Below are positions 44,931 to 56,092 of a stretch of 64,000 nt of DNA, one piece after another (positions within the stretch are counted from its first letter, which is position 1; each line of letters begins with the position of its first letter). Under the pieces are notes generated by a model that was not told the DNA's origin, made no database searches, and worked only from the letters and a program-made list of their open reading frames with translations. A program made the position numbers and the translations under genes. The stretch is taken from contig NC_063012.1 of NCBI RefSeq assembly GCF_020509005.1, forward strand, positions 2,232,001 through 2,296,000, given 5' to 3'. The stretch is from Fulvia fulva (taxonomy: Eukaryota; Ascomycota; Dothideomycetes; Mycosphaerellales; Mycosphaerellaceae).

Positions 44931-45450
44931 TATTAGGGCGAGAGCCTGGCCTATAAGATATAAGGGTAAAAGCGAGAATATAGGTACGAAGTGTAGATAC
45001 GAAAGGGTATAGTCTGATTGCTACATAAAACGAAAGACGAAGAAAGCAAGAGAGGCCTAGGGAAGGCCAGATATTTATACGCGACCCTCGCGAGTACGTG
45101 TCCCCGTATTAATAGGGCTAACCCGTACGAAGCCGCGCTTAGTAGCTTTGCTTAAAACCTTATTCTAACCTGCCCTACGTTCCGAGTCTTCTACGTGCTT
45201 CTTCTAGGGTCTAGCGTAGTCGCGGGTACTCGCGGGAGTGCCGTAAGTTATATAGTTACGAGCCGAAGTGAATCTATTAAGGTTTAGTAGAGGGGTGAAT
45301 TTGGAGGGCTAGGTCCCGTAGTGAATATTACGGGGTATATAATTCTTAGCGCTTATATACTAAGCTGGACTATTACTTCTTAACGACTTCTAAGCACTCT
45401 AAGGCTCTTCTATCCCTACCTTCTATATACTCTATAGGGAGACTATAATA
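44931..45450 (-). repeat. 3' LTR of G2 (520 bp)
   Basis: Equals the G1 LTR plus a 77-bp block at 45202-45278. The ends are mutated to TATTA and TAATA. It keeps ACGAAAGAC at 45030-45038, the G2 version of the primer-binding-site partner. Confidence 0.93.
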
Positions 45451-48400
45451 GTAGCCCCCCCGAACAAAGCTAAGTTCCTACGAAGCCGTAGTAGTTCTAT
45501 ATATCGAGGATGTTCAGCTTTAGTACTAGGCCTAGGCCTAATATTATAGTCGATATACTATTAGTAAGCCCCGTCGAAGAGCTCGGATTCGAAGAGCCTA
45601 CCGATATTAACTTCTAGGCCGTCTACGCGGGCGTAGTATTCTTCGATTGCTTAACGATTAAAGATGATATATTAGATAGGTTCCTATAAGGTATCCTACT
45701 TAGGGTAACCTTACTATTTGACTTTATACTTAATCGGCGGTAGTCCTTTAACGTCGTTAGGCTCTACGCGGATTCCCCGGATCTTACGGACGGTATAGTC
45801 GTTAGAAGAAAGGTTAATAGGCTCGTCGACTTCTACTTTATCGGGAGGACCTAGTATGTCTTAGTTTTAGTTCGGGAATAGGTCCTTAGCCGACGGCCGA
45901 AGGCGTACGGGATAGAAGACGTCGTAGATCTTTATATTCGTAGGAAGAGCTAGACGGTAGGCGTGTAAACTAATACGCTCGGTAATCTCAAAAGGACCTA
46001 GGTTCTTCTAGTTTAGCTTCTTAGAGGGGCGGTCCGTCTTGATATTCTTAGAGTTAAGGTAGACTATATCGCCTACTTAGTAGTCGGGAGCTAGCTAGTA
46101 ACGACGATTAGCTTGATCCTCGTAGATTGCTTATACGTATACTATCTCGTCGTGAACTTCTTTATAGATCTATAAGAGTATAGTAGCGAACTCGTCTACT
46201 ACTTACTCGTTTACGTCTTCGGTAGGCGGGAGAGGCTCTTCTAGTTCTATACCTATACGAGGGTAGTAACCTCTCGTAGTATAGAAGGGAGAGTAGCTAG
46301 TAGTCTCCGAGTCCTAGTTACGAGTAGCGAACTCTACCCTAGGGATATACTAAGGCCAATCCTTCTAGTAGTAGTCGACGAAGTAACGAAGGACCTACTC
46401 GAGGATAGCGTTCGTAATTTCGGTCTAGCCGTCGGTCTGTAGCTAAAAACTAGTCGAGAGGTTATACTTAATGCCTAGGATAGCATACTAACGTTTCTAG
46501 AAGTACGAGATGAACTAGGTGCCCCTATTAGAGGTAATACTATCCGGGAGGCCTTAAAAGCGCTAGACGAATTCGTAGAATAAGCGAGTAGTCTCCTTTA
46601 CGGTCATACTCTAGTACGGGATTATATACCGGTCCTTAGAGTACCGGTCTACGATTACTAGAAGGGCCTTTGCTTTCACGCCGCTAAAGGTCTTACCGTA
46701 AGGAAGATCGGTAATAAAGTCTATCGTAATGTGCTTCTACGGACGATTAGGAGCCGGGAGAGGGTGTAAGAGACCGTAGGGGCGGTAGCGGTTAGCTTTA
46801 GCTCTTCGGTAAGTAGCGTAGTTTAGTACGTAGCGGCGGACGTCCTTCTAGGAATACGGCTACTAGTAATACCTAGCGAGGAGCTTATAGGTCTAGCTAC
46901 GCCTAGGTGACCCCTAGAGGCGGAGTCGTAGATAATTTGAAGAATCTTAGCTTAGATATTAGAGCCTTCGGGCTACGGTACGTAAAGCTCCTTACGGAAG
47001 TAGACGACACCTTCCTAGAGCTCGTACTCGGATAGCGAGAAGCCCGGGAATGTCCTCGCGCTAGATTCAAGGGCCTAAACTAACTCTTAGGCGTCTAGGT
47101 CGGCATCGTACGCTATTCGTACTCGTGCTATAATACCTTCGGGCTGCTCCTTATTATTAAGCCCCTTAAAGTCTAATTCGGATAAGCCGTCGGTCGTTAC
47201 TAAGCCCTCTTTATCGTCGTTTAAGTCCTTAGCGTCCGAGGCGTATTCTTTAGGCTCGGATTCATCGTCACTCTCGTTAAGGTAGGTAGGAGCGAGCACG
47301 AGAGTAGTAAAGGAAGCGGCGAGCGTAGGCTAGCTATTCGATAGGTACTCTCGAAGCTCGGAAGACAGGTTATACTCTTTAATGACTTGTTGCTCTACGA
47401 TTTGCCGGCCCCCTCTTCGATCAACTAGAGAGTCACTAGGGCGGCGGGTAAGGGCGTCGGCTATCGAGTTGGCCTTACCGGGCGTGTACGAGATTATAAA
47501 GTTAAACCGGGAGAGGAACTCGCTCTAGCGGGCCTAGCGACGATTAAGTAGCTTACTCTTTATAAAGTAGACGAGGTTCTTATAGTCGGAGCTTACTTAG
47601 ACGGGTATAGTAGAGCCTTCGAGCTCGGGGCGCTACTCTTCGAAAGCTTTAACGATAGCGAGAAGCTCCTTGTCGTAGATCTCGTAGTTATACTCCGTAG
47701 CGGTCATCTTCTTAGAGAGGAAGGCGATAGGTAACTAGGGGGATTTAGGCGAGCGGCGTTATAGCAGGACACCGCCTACTACGCCGTCGGATACGTCGGT
47801 CTCTATACGGGTCTCTAGTTCGAAATCGAAGTGCTATAGAAGCGGGTTCTTAATAAACTTCGCTCTAAGCAAGTCAAAAGCCTCCTAGTATTCGTCGGTC
47901 TAGGCGAACTTCTCACCCTTACGCGTGAGCTTCGTTAAAGGGTGTACTACGCCCGAGAATACGTAGATAAAGCGGCGGTAGAAGTTAGTAAAGCCTAGGA
48001 AACCCTAGACCTCTTTGACGTTCGTAGGAGTATCCTATTCGACGATAGCGTCGATCTTCTCTTAGTCTATCTTAATGCCGTCTACGGTAATGATTAAACT
48101 AAGGAACTTGACTTCGGTCTTCTTAAACTCGTACTTGTCGATGTCGAGCTACAAGCCGGCGTCTACGAGTTTCTAAAGGACCTTATAGACGTACTCGCGG
48201 TGCTCCTCCTTAGTCTCGCTATAGACTAGGATGTTATCGATGTAGGTAGTATAGAACTGATCGAGGAACTCTTAAAGGATGTCGTTAATAAAGTTCTAGA
48301 AGGTACTAGGCCCGTTATAAACGCCGAAGGGCATAACGAGCGACTCGAATAGCCCGTAGCGAGTACGGAAGGCTATAAGATACTCGTATCCTTCTACTAT

Positions 48401-49500
48401 TCGTAACTTGTTAAACGTAGCGATGACATCGAGCTTAGTGAAGTACTTGGCCTTAGAGAGGCGCTCGAGCGTCTCCTAAATTAACGGTATTAGGTAGCGG
48501 TTCTTCTTTATAATAGCGTTTAAGCCTCGGTAGTCTACGTAGAAGCGTAGGCTACCGCCGGGCTTCTTAACGAATATAACGGGACTGCTAGCGCTAGAAC
48601 GGCTCGCTCGAATAAACCCCTTCTTTAGGTTCTCTTCGAGGTATCTCTTAAGGACGATAAGCTCTTCTCGGGACATAGAATATAGCGGTCCGAACGGTGT
48701 CTCTATACCTTCTTCTAGCTTAATCTTATAGTCGTAAGGGCGATAAGGAGGCAGCTCGTCTACGGCTTTAGTATCGAATACGTAGAGGATATAGTATACC
48801 TAAGGAGGGACCTTCGTAGTAGGGTCGGTAGTTATACGCTTCTTATCGAGCTTCTCGAGGGCGATGTCGATATCGCGGAGAGAGGCGGCGAAGACTTAAG
48901 CTTTAGGATGCTTAGTAGTAGTAGTAAAGGTAGCGGCGTTTACCTAGAAGATCTTAGTATACTTAGGACCGCGCTAAGGCGGCGGAGAAGGCGGAGGTAC
49001 CGGAGGAACTTCTAGAGGGAAGCTAATAGCAAGGGAAGTCTAGTCGATAATAGGTCGGTGTCGTCTAAACTAGGGGAGGCCGAGGATAAACTTTTGATAC
49101 GGTAGGGACGTAAGGAAGCTAGTGATCGACATACGCTTGCCTCCGAGGGTGATTGACGTGTATATAACATAAGTAATTCTACTAGTAGTAGTCTCCGTAC
49201 CGTTAAAGAGTTTAAGGGTACGAGGGTACTTTAGTTCCTAGGGTTCGAGGTTAAGAGAGGTCGCGAGTTTATAGTCTATAAAAGACTCGCCTAGTGCGCT
49301 AGTGTCTATAAGAGTGAGATTAGAAGAAGAGAGTTTCTTTAAGCCGATATTTATATTCGTAACGAACGGTTTATAAGCGTAGTCCTTACCCGTCTCGTCG
49401 TATAGGTCTAGCTATACTATATTAATCCTCAACTTCCTTCCTCTCTTCACTTTCGGTAAACGTTATTCTTGGTCTTCCTCGCGTCGATAAGGAAGACCTA
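45451..49500 (-). pseudogene. G2 pol, RIP-destroyed
   Basis: Aligns with G1 pol codon by codon. The RT active site near 48235 now reads YIDN, so a catalytic Asp is lost. The longest open pieces are 48476-48676 (start of [20 protein letters not shown]) and 47087-47299 (the acidic linker between RNase H and integrase). TAG and TAA replace most Trp and Gln codons. Confidence 0.92.
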
Positions 49501-50656
49501 GGCTTTTTCCTACTTAGCGGGAGTAGTAGGAGTAGGCTCGATAGCGCCGATAGCGCCGCGAACCGGGTTACGGGCGTTACGGGTAGCGAGCTACGGACAG
49601 TTAGCTACGATATAGCCTAGACCGCCGTAGTAGGTATAGAGTCCGGCCTAGCGACGGCGAAGCTTCTCTTCGGGAGTAAGCTTACCGTTAACGAGGCCCT
49701 AGACTCGAGGGACGGCGGCACTAGCGCTAAGATCTATAGCGTTACCTATAGAGACGGGAGGAAGAGCCGTAGGAGCGGCGGCGCCTAGTAGAGTAGCGAA
49801 GTGGCTTCCGGGACTACGAGGCTAACGACCTTAAGAACGGGAAGCGAGGAGAGAGGCGGTATGTTTTATATTAGAGTCGAGGCGCTAGTAGGTCTTAACG
49901 AGCTTACGGAAGCTTATGATACCGACGTCCTTATCCTCGAGGGCTCGAAGAAGCTCTACTAACAAACTACGGCGGAGAGTACTCTTCTTAGTCTCTTCGT
50001 TATAGCCGGTAAACCCGATGTCGCGGTTAAAGGCCGCGAGGTACTCGGCGAAGCTCTTGTTCTTCTAGAGGAGGTTATAGATAGCGTTCTAGGCGGTAGC
50101 TTTACGGTCTAGATCACTAAAGGTAGCACGGAGGTCCTATATTAAGGTAAGGACGTCCGGGTAGCCGATAGTCTACGTAGCGTTATCGATATAGTATTAT
50201 ACCTAAGCCGCGGCGTCTCCCCGAAGGAGGGAGAAGACGTACGTAACTTTGTCCTTCTCTTACGGAAAGTGGTCGGTATTAGCTAATAGCTTGATAGTGA
50301 GCTATGTCTTAAATGCCTTAAACTTGCTCTTATTACCGTCGAACTCGTCTAGGTCGTTAACCTTCTTAGAGAAGTACTAGCGGCGGTTATCGTCGGCGTA
50401 CGGGGCGAGGTTCTAGAAGGTGTTCACAATACCTTAAAGGTATATTACTTAGTTGTTCGCTTGCTCGACCTACTAGGCGGTCTCGCGGAAAGAGGAGACG
50501 GTACGGTTAATAAGAGCGTAGGCGGTATTAGGGTTAGCGTTTACCTAGGTACCGAAGGTAGCGGCGTTCGAGAAGGGGATATTAGTCTACTCGCTAAAGT
50601 GGAATAGAGTGTCTTAGTTGTCGAGGTTAACACCTCTATCGGTGGCGTGGTTACCT
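49494..50656 (-). pseudogene. G2 gag, RIP-destroyed
   Basis: Aligns with G1 gag. The start codon has changed from ATG to ATA near 50655, and Trp/Gln codons are stops. The CTTTTTCC run at the gag/pol overlap is preserved. Confidence 0.9.
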
Positions 50657-50689
50657 ATAAGGATGACTTGAGTAGTTAACGGTTTGTTA

Positions 50690-50698
50690 GTCTTTCGT
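50690..50698 (-). promoter_or_regulatory. Candidate self-priming primer-binding site of G2
   Basis: GTCTTTCGT, two bases inside the LTR edge at 50701, pairs perfectly with ACGAAAGAC at 50766-50774 in the LTR. Relative to G1, one base has changed in each arm and pairing is kept. Confidence 0.6.
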
Positions 50699-50700
50699 AA

Positions 50701-51186
50701 TATTAGGGCGAGAATATAGGTACAAAGTGTAGATACGAAAGGGTATAGTCTGATTGCTACATAAAACGAAAGACGAAGAAAGCAAGAGAGGCCTAGGGAA
50801 GGCCAGATATTTATACGCGACCCTCGCGAGTACGTGTCCCCGTATTAATAGGGCTAACCCGTACGAAGCCGCGCTTAGTAGCTTTGCTTAAAACCTTATT
50901 CTAACCTGCCCTACGTTCCGAGTCTTCTACGTGCTTCTTCTAGGGTCTAGCGTAGTCGCGGGTGCTCGCGGGAGTGCCGTGAGTTATATAGTCACGAGCC
51001 GAAGTGAATCTGTTAAGGTTTAGTAGAGGGGTGAATTTGGAGGGCTAGGTCCCGTAGTGAATATTACGGGGCATATAATTCTTAGCGCTTATATACTTAG
51101 CTAGACTGTCACTTCTTGACGACTTCTAAGCACTCTAAGGCTCTTCTATCCCTACCTTCTATACACTCTATAGGGAGACTATAACA
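50701..51186 (-). repeat. 5' LTR of G2 (486 bp)
   Basis: Same as the 3' LTR but lacking 34 bp at 50712/50713; the missing block is flanked by GCGAG repeats in the other LTR. It has the 77-bp block at 50938-51014. Confidence 0.92.
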
Positions 51187-51191
51187 TCTAT

Positions 51192-52526
51192 ACTACGCTA
51201 AGTCTTAAAGGGCTGGCTAAGGTCTAGATCGTACTTAACTAGAGACTCGAAGTCGTAGACTAGCTTCTTCTTCTTAGAAGAGCGGCGATAAGTACGAGTA
51301 TCGCTATCCGACTCCGAGTCCTTCTCTAACTCCTTAGATAATAGATCGGAGTCGTTACTATTATCCTTTCGTATAGACTTCTTAGCCTTCTTTCTAGTAG
51401 CACGGCGAGCTACCTTATCCTCCTCGTCCTTATTACTAGCTCTATTATTATCCTTATTATTGTCCTTAGATAGGGTTCGGCCGTTCTATAGGGTACGACG
51501 CTATAATATAGCGCGAGATAGTAAGGATTGTACTCGAGAGCGGCCTCGGCGGTCTTCGAGTTACTTCTTAAGATTATCTACCTAAGTCTACTACGACTTA
51601 TTAAAATGCTTAATGTAGTTCTAGTAGGTTTGAGCTTCTATCTTATACGTATCGAGATCGAATTCGAGGGTCTTAATTTTCGAGTTATTATTACATAACT
51701 ACTAAAGTGCCTTCTTAGCTTACTTCTTTAGGGTGTCGTTCTTCGCGGTAAGTATACTAATCTCTACGGACATTACTACATTCGATAATACCTTAGGTCG
51801 GGCCTTTAGGTTATCGAGTTCCTTAACTAGAGTGTCGTATTTATTACGTATCTATTAGTCGTGACTCTTCTATCTCCTAAGCTCTTACCCTACTTTACCT
51901 AACTACTCGTAGAGGATAGTCGCTATCTATATCACGTTTCTATACTCTTACTCGGCGCGTCGTAGGATAAAGTAGATAGCCGTAGCGGTCTCGGGCTCTA
52001 CTAGGAGCTTAACGAGCTAGTCGATATCGAGTTAAAGGAGGTCGTTCGCGGGAATTCGGAGGGTTTTCGCGACTTATTATATATCCTCGCCCTTACCTTC
52101 CTCGGTCGCGCCGTCGTTATCGTAGTCGACTACCGCTATAGTAACGCCGTTCTCGTCTTAGATCTCGTCGTCGTTTAGAAGGTCGTATAAGTTAAACTTA
52201 CTAGGTAGGTTAGTGACTAGGCGCTATAAGTTCTCGAGTTTCTACTATATAGCGTCGTCGGTAGTCTACTACTACTCTTACGTTTGTCCTTAAGTCTATA
52301 TATTAAATATAGACTCGCGCTATACTACTAGTCGTATAGCTAGTAGCGAGCCTCGCTATCCTTAGGGTCGTACTATATTAGGTGCTACTTAGCCTATAGT
52401 AGTCTCTTATACCGAGTCGCGCGTTTTTTGTCCTACGCCGTAATCTCTTATTACGGTTATTATTAATGATCTACGCTCTTATAGATCCCGTCGTAGCTCT
52501 TCTACGGATATAGAGACCTAGCTAAG
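51192..52526 (-). pseudogene. Gypsy D gag N-terminal part and leader
   Basis: Right-hand part of D. On the minus strand a Lys/Glu/Arg-rich, probably coiled-coil coding region with RIP stops extends from about 51200 to about 52300. The leader then runs to the 5' LTR at 52527. Confidence 0.55.
52516..52524 (-). promoter_or_regulatory. Candidate self-priming primer-binding site of Gypsy D
   Basis: ACCTAGCTA, two bases inside the LTR edge at 52527, perfectly complementary to TAGCTAGGT at 52558-52566. A TATATA box lies at 52601-52606, about 38 bases upstream on the element strand. Confidence 0.55.
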
Positions 52527-52687
52527 TATAATAGTTTATAGTCGTATTGATACAAAGTAGCTAGGTACGTAGGAAAGAGGAGCGCGAGGTACGCCGAGGC
52601 TATATACAAGCCGAGGTACTACGCTAGTACGCGCGGTCACGTGACCTACGTACTAGCTAGACATTCGCTAGGCCTAGGGCCGTAATA
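52527..52687 (-). repeat. 5' LTR of Gypsy D
   Basis: 161 bp matching 32026-32186, from TATAATAG to CGTAATA, followed by the target duplication CTACT (52688-52692). Confidence 0.9.
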
Positions 52688-52692
52688 CTACT

Positions 52693-53300
52693 AGAGCCCT
52701 CTATAGCTCTTATATAACTATAATCTCTTAGACCTCCGTTATATAAGGCTAGGCCGCTTAATCTAGGTAGTCTAATATTTCTTCTTTACGCTTATATTAT
52801 TCCCTCTATAGCTAATCTATATTTGCTACTTTTACCTTCGACCTTAACCTCGATTTAAGGGCTTTCTTTACCTCCTTATTAGTCTTCTTTATCTCTTTCT
52901 TAGCCTCTCTCGTAGCGCGCTCTATTCGAACTCTATCTAGGTCTTCGTAGCTCTTTACTCTTATAGACCCTATAATAACGGTTCTAGTAGATCAATAGAC
53001 TTTAGCCTTATTATTACTTTTAGCTATAAATTAAGTTTACTCTCGGAGGAGGGCGTATTCGGTAAACGATAATTACGTTACCTTAATTAGTTTCTCGAGA
53101 CGTCGCTAGAAAAGCTTTTAGCTCGTTCCCTCGAGTAAATAGGTATCTTACTTAATTAAATTATATAAAGTAGTAATACCTTCTACTAACTATAGAGTTA
53201 TAGGAGTTTACGGTACCTAATTATAGGTAGGTAAGCCTTATAGTACCTTATTAGCTACCTAGACTAATACTTTAGCGACGAGACTAGGTAGATTCTAAAT
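52693..53300 (-). pseudogene. Probable Fot1/pogo transposase C-terminal relic
   Basis: On the minus strand, at about 52825-52980, the frame reads GSIRVKSYEDLDRVRIE and continues as a Lys/Arg/Glu-rich helix (REAKKEIKKTNKEVKKALKS). This resembles the tail of fungal pogo-family transposases, where a GxARVxSYEDL motif is followed by a basic helix. The catalytic domain further right is not readable. It was continuous with 31671-32025 before D inserted. Assignment is by motif resemblance only. Confidence 0.45.
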
Positions 53301-53647
53301 TACTTTAGCTAAGTTAAATAGAAAAAGGCTAGCCTTTACCTAACTAGCTCGTATATTCCTTAACGTTAGCGCGCGTTCTCGTAGAGGACTATATAGATAC
53401 GTAAAATACTCCTTACTAACCGTTATTACGGTTTAGACGGAGCTACTACGGTATAAACAACTATTAGCTAGCCGAGTCACGTGATCTATACGAGATTACT
53501 TATTTACTAGTGACTTAGTAATTCGAGATCACTTGCTTACTAGTAACTAAGTAATCGGAAGGATTTATAGTATAAATCTCCTTTATATTTAGGAGCGCTA
53601 AGAATTCCTTTATAGGTTCGAGGCGTTTAACTTACTATTTAATATTA
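53301..53647. other. RIP-mutated spacer with a 33-bp tandem repeat
   Basis: No gene recognised. Contains the tandem repeat at 53492-53557, preceded by a CACGTG palindrome at about 53479. Confidence 0.5.
53492..53557. repeat. Two-copy 33-bp tandem repeat
   Basis: Units 53492-53524 and 53525-53557 differ at a few positions, mostly C/T or G/A. Each contains ACTAGT. Confidence 0.7.
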
Positions 53648-55885
53648 CTGGACAGAAACATGCTGCCCCAGTTTCCAAACATTGAAGACCAGGAAGGAGT
53701 AATCCAACACACTCTCCCAGGAAAGGCACAGGCATTGGGGAAACATTTCTTTGGCACACAGGTAGAAGCTGACCTGCAGGATCTGGAGGGCAGTGTGTAT
53801 CCAACACCACTAGAGCAATCCTGCACAGTGGGAGAGGGAGAGATCAAGAGCATCATTAAGAGACTCTCAGGAAACAAGGCCCCAGGACCAGATGGGATTC
53901 CAAACTTGTTCATCAAGACATACAAGGACCAGATCTCCCCTGCACTGTCAAACATCTTTTTACAGTGCATGGCCTAAGGACACTGCCCTAAACACTTCAA
54001 GGAGTCACTGACTGTGGTCTTGAGAAAACCACAGAAAGAGGACTACACAAAGCTAAAGGCATACAGACCTATTGCCTTGCTCAATACACTAGGCAAACTC
54101 CTGGAAAAGATCATAGCAGAAAGGCTGACAAACCTAGCTAAAGAACATGGAATCCTTCCTGAAGAACAGATGGGAGGCAGGAAACAAAGATCAACACTAA
54201 CAGCTGTGGAACTTATCACAGAGCAGATCAAGACCCTGTGGCACTTTGGGAACAACAAAGCAGCCACACTCCTCTCACTAGACATATCAGGAGCCTTTGA
54301 CAATGTCTTACACTAGAGGCTGATCCACATCCTGAAACAGAAGGCTATCCCTAACTAGACAGTCCAGTTCATCCAGTCCTTCCTCAGAGGCAGAACCACA
54401 AGACTAAGACTGGGCAGATACAAATCTGACAGCATGCCTACAGAGACAGGAATCCCACAGGGATCAACAATGTCTCCAATCCTGTTTCTCCTCTTTATGG
54501 CAGACCTGCCAGCAAAGCTAAACTCCAGAAACACATCAGCCTCAGGGTTTATGGATGACACAAACATCCTAGCCTAGTCAGACAGCACAGAAGAGAACTG
54601 TAGAATCTTGCAGAAGAAACACAAGGAATGTGAGGAATAGGCCAGGAAACATGGAGCCAGATTTGCCGTAGAGAAGTATCAACTTATCCACTTCGGTAGA
54701 GCCAGAAACAGACACAATATGCAAGCCCCAATCACTATTCAGGGACACACAACAGAACCCTCAAGTGAATTAAGGGTGCTAGGAATATAGCTAGATCTAA
54801 AGCTCAGCTAGGGACCACAGGTCAAGAAAGCACAGGCAAGAGCAGACAACAACAGGCAATCAATTGACAGGCTTACAGCCTCCACATAGGGAGCCACATT
54901 TGCGAAAGCAAAGGTTATGTACAAGGCCATTGTGAAGCCAGCCATGCTATATAGAGCCCAGATCTGGTCAGCCCAAGACAAGATCCTAAAGAGAATTGCA
55001 GATCCCATTAGCAGAGCCCAAGCCTCCTGTCTGAAAAAGGTGCTTAGAGCATACAAGTCAACTCCAATAAGGGTGGTCGAAATGGAGTCTGGCTCCCCAC
55101 TAGCCAAGCTCTACCTTCAAGGGTTGAGATACCAGTATGCAGGAAAGACGTCTGCATACCCAGCCCAGCTAGTAATCCAGAAGGCAGTCAACAAAATCAG
55201 GAGCCAGTGCACAAGAAGGCACAGACAAGTAAGACCCAATCCAGCCCCACAGAAGCAGCAGGACCTGTAGAAGTTCAAAGAACTAACAGAACAGCTGCAC
55301 CTAGCCCAGCAGGAACAGGACAGAAGGGCTCAAGGGAGAGGATCAGCAGCCAGCCAAGGGAAGAAGCAACAGTCTCTAGCTGAAAGGATGGCAGGACTCC
55401 TCTGGAAGACTGAATGGACAAGAACCCCACAGAGGCCAGGAACCCCAAAGGCACTCCAATAGTTTGGTAGCCACAACTACCTACTGTACTCAGACCTGAC
55501 CAGGTCAGAAGCAAGCATAGCAACACAAATCCGCTCTGAACACATCGGAGTCAGGGCATACCTACATCAGAGAAAAGTCCCAGGTATCGAAGACAAGAGT
55601 TGCCTATGCGGCTACCTGTCCCAGAATGTCGAACATAGACTTCTGGTTTGCAAAGAATGGAGTACAGGGAGAGGTGAATGGAGGGCAAGGGCAAGGAACA
55701 GAAACTTCCAAGCCATGATCAGCAATAAGGGAGACCTCCAGAGAATTACAAGGTGGATCATCCACTAAGGATTTTTGGAGCAGTTCTCTCTTACTAGGGA
55801 AACAGAGAGATGGATTGAGGAGAGAAAGAAGGAGGAGGATGAGAGCAGGAAGAGGGGGACAACTCCAGGGTTGCAGACAAGGTAG
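53648..55885 (+). pseudogene. LINE-1 ORF2 fragment (reverse transcriptase), scattered stops
   Basis: One continuous frame with about a dozen TAG/TAA stops and no frameshift. Visible RT motifs: KAPGPDGIPN (about 53874), YRPIALLNTLGK (54062), LLSLDISGAFDN (54274), GIPQGSTMSPILFLLFM (54450) and the active site SGFMDDTNILA (54543). The C-terminal zinc-like motif CLCGYLSQNVEH is near 55600. Many stops align with Trp codons of the intact LINE (for example ILAW and LRILGLW), others with probable Gln, as expected from low-level RIP. Several Trp codons remain intact. Endonuclease domain and ORF1 are absent. Confidence 0.9.
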
Positions 55886-56092
55886 TCAGAGGCTAACCAC
55901 CATGACACTAGTGCACCCTAATGGAAGGAAAACTGAGAACTTATGGCAAGGAAGCTATTAGAGAAGGAGAGGAGGTTTTTACCTAGGAACAGGTTTCCTA
56001 CCTTATGCAGTAACATATATAGACACAAACCCGCATAGGCCGGAGGGCACCATAACGGGTAAATGAATCATCTATCTATCTATATATCTAGG
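53648..56092 (+). mobile_element. LINE family 1, 5'-truncated, lightly mutated
   Basis: Plus-strand LINE beginning abruptly inside ORF2 at about 53648 and ending with an (ATCT)n tail at about 56068-56092. Composition is ordinary, with abundant CpA and TpG, unlike both flanks. Its 3' region matches the RIP-mutated family 1 copy at 26755-31652. No target duplication could be matched. 5' truncation is typical of LINE insertion. Confidence 0.88.

Larger units (their letters stand above)
44931..51186 (-). mobile_element. Gypsy chromovirus G2, RIP-mutated relative of G1, nested in D
   Basis: 6256 bp on the minus strand, flanked by TCTAT (44926-44930 and 51187-51191). It is collinear with G1 throughout, with C-to-T/G-to-A changes at most former CpA and TpG sites. 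Two structural differences: its LTRs carry 77 bp that G1 lacks (45202-45278 and 50938-51014), and its 5' LTR has lost 34 bp near 50712. The LTRs are therefore 520 bp (44931-45450) and 486 bp (50701-51186). Confidence 0.95.
32026..52687 (-). mobile_element. Gypsy chromovirus D, RIP-mutated, split by B and G2
   Basis: Bounded by two 161-bp LTRs (32026-32186 and 52527-52687) and the 5-bp duplication CTACT (32021-32025 and 52688-52692). It is interrupted by B at 33394-40615 and by G2 at 44931-51186; removing these leaves an element of about 7.2 kb. D segments are 32026-33393, 40621-44930 and 51192-52687, each junction marked by the invader's own target duplication. Confidence 0.9.
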
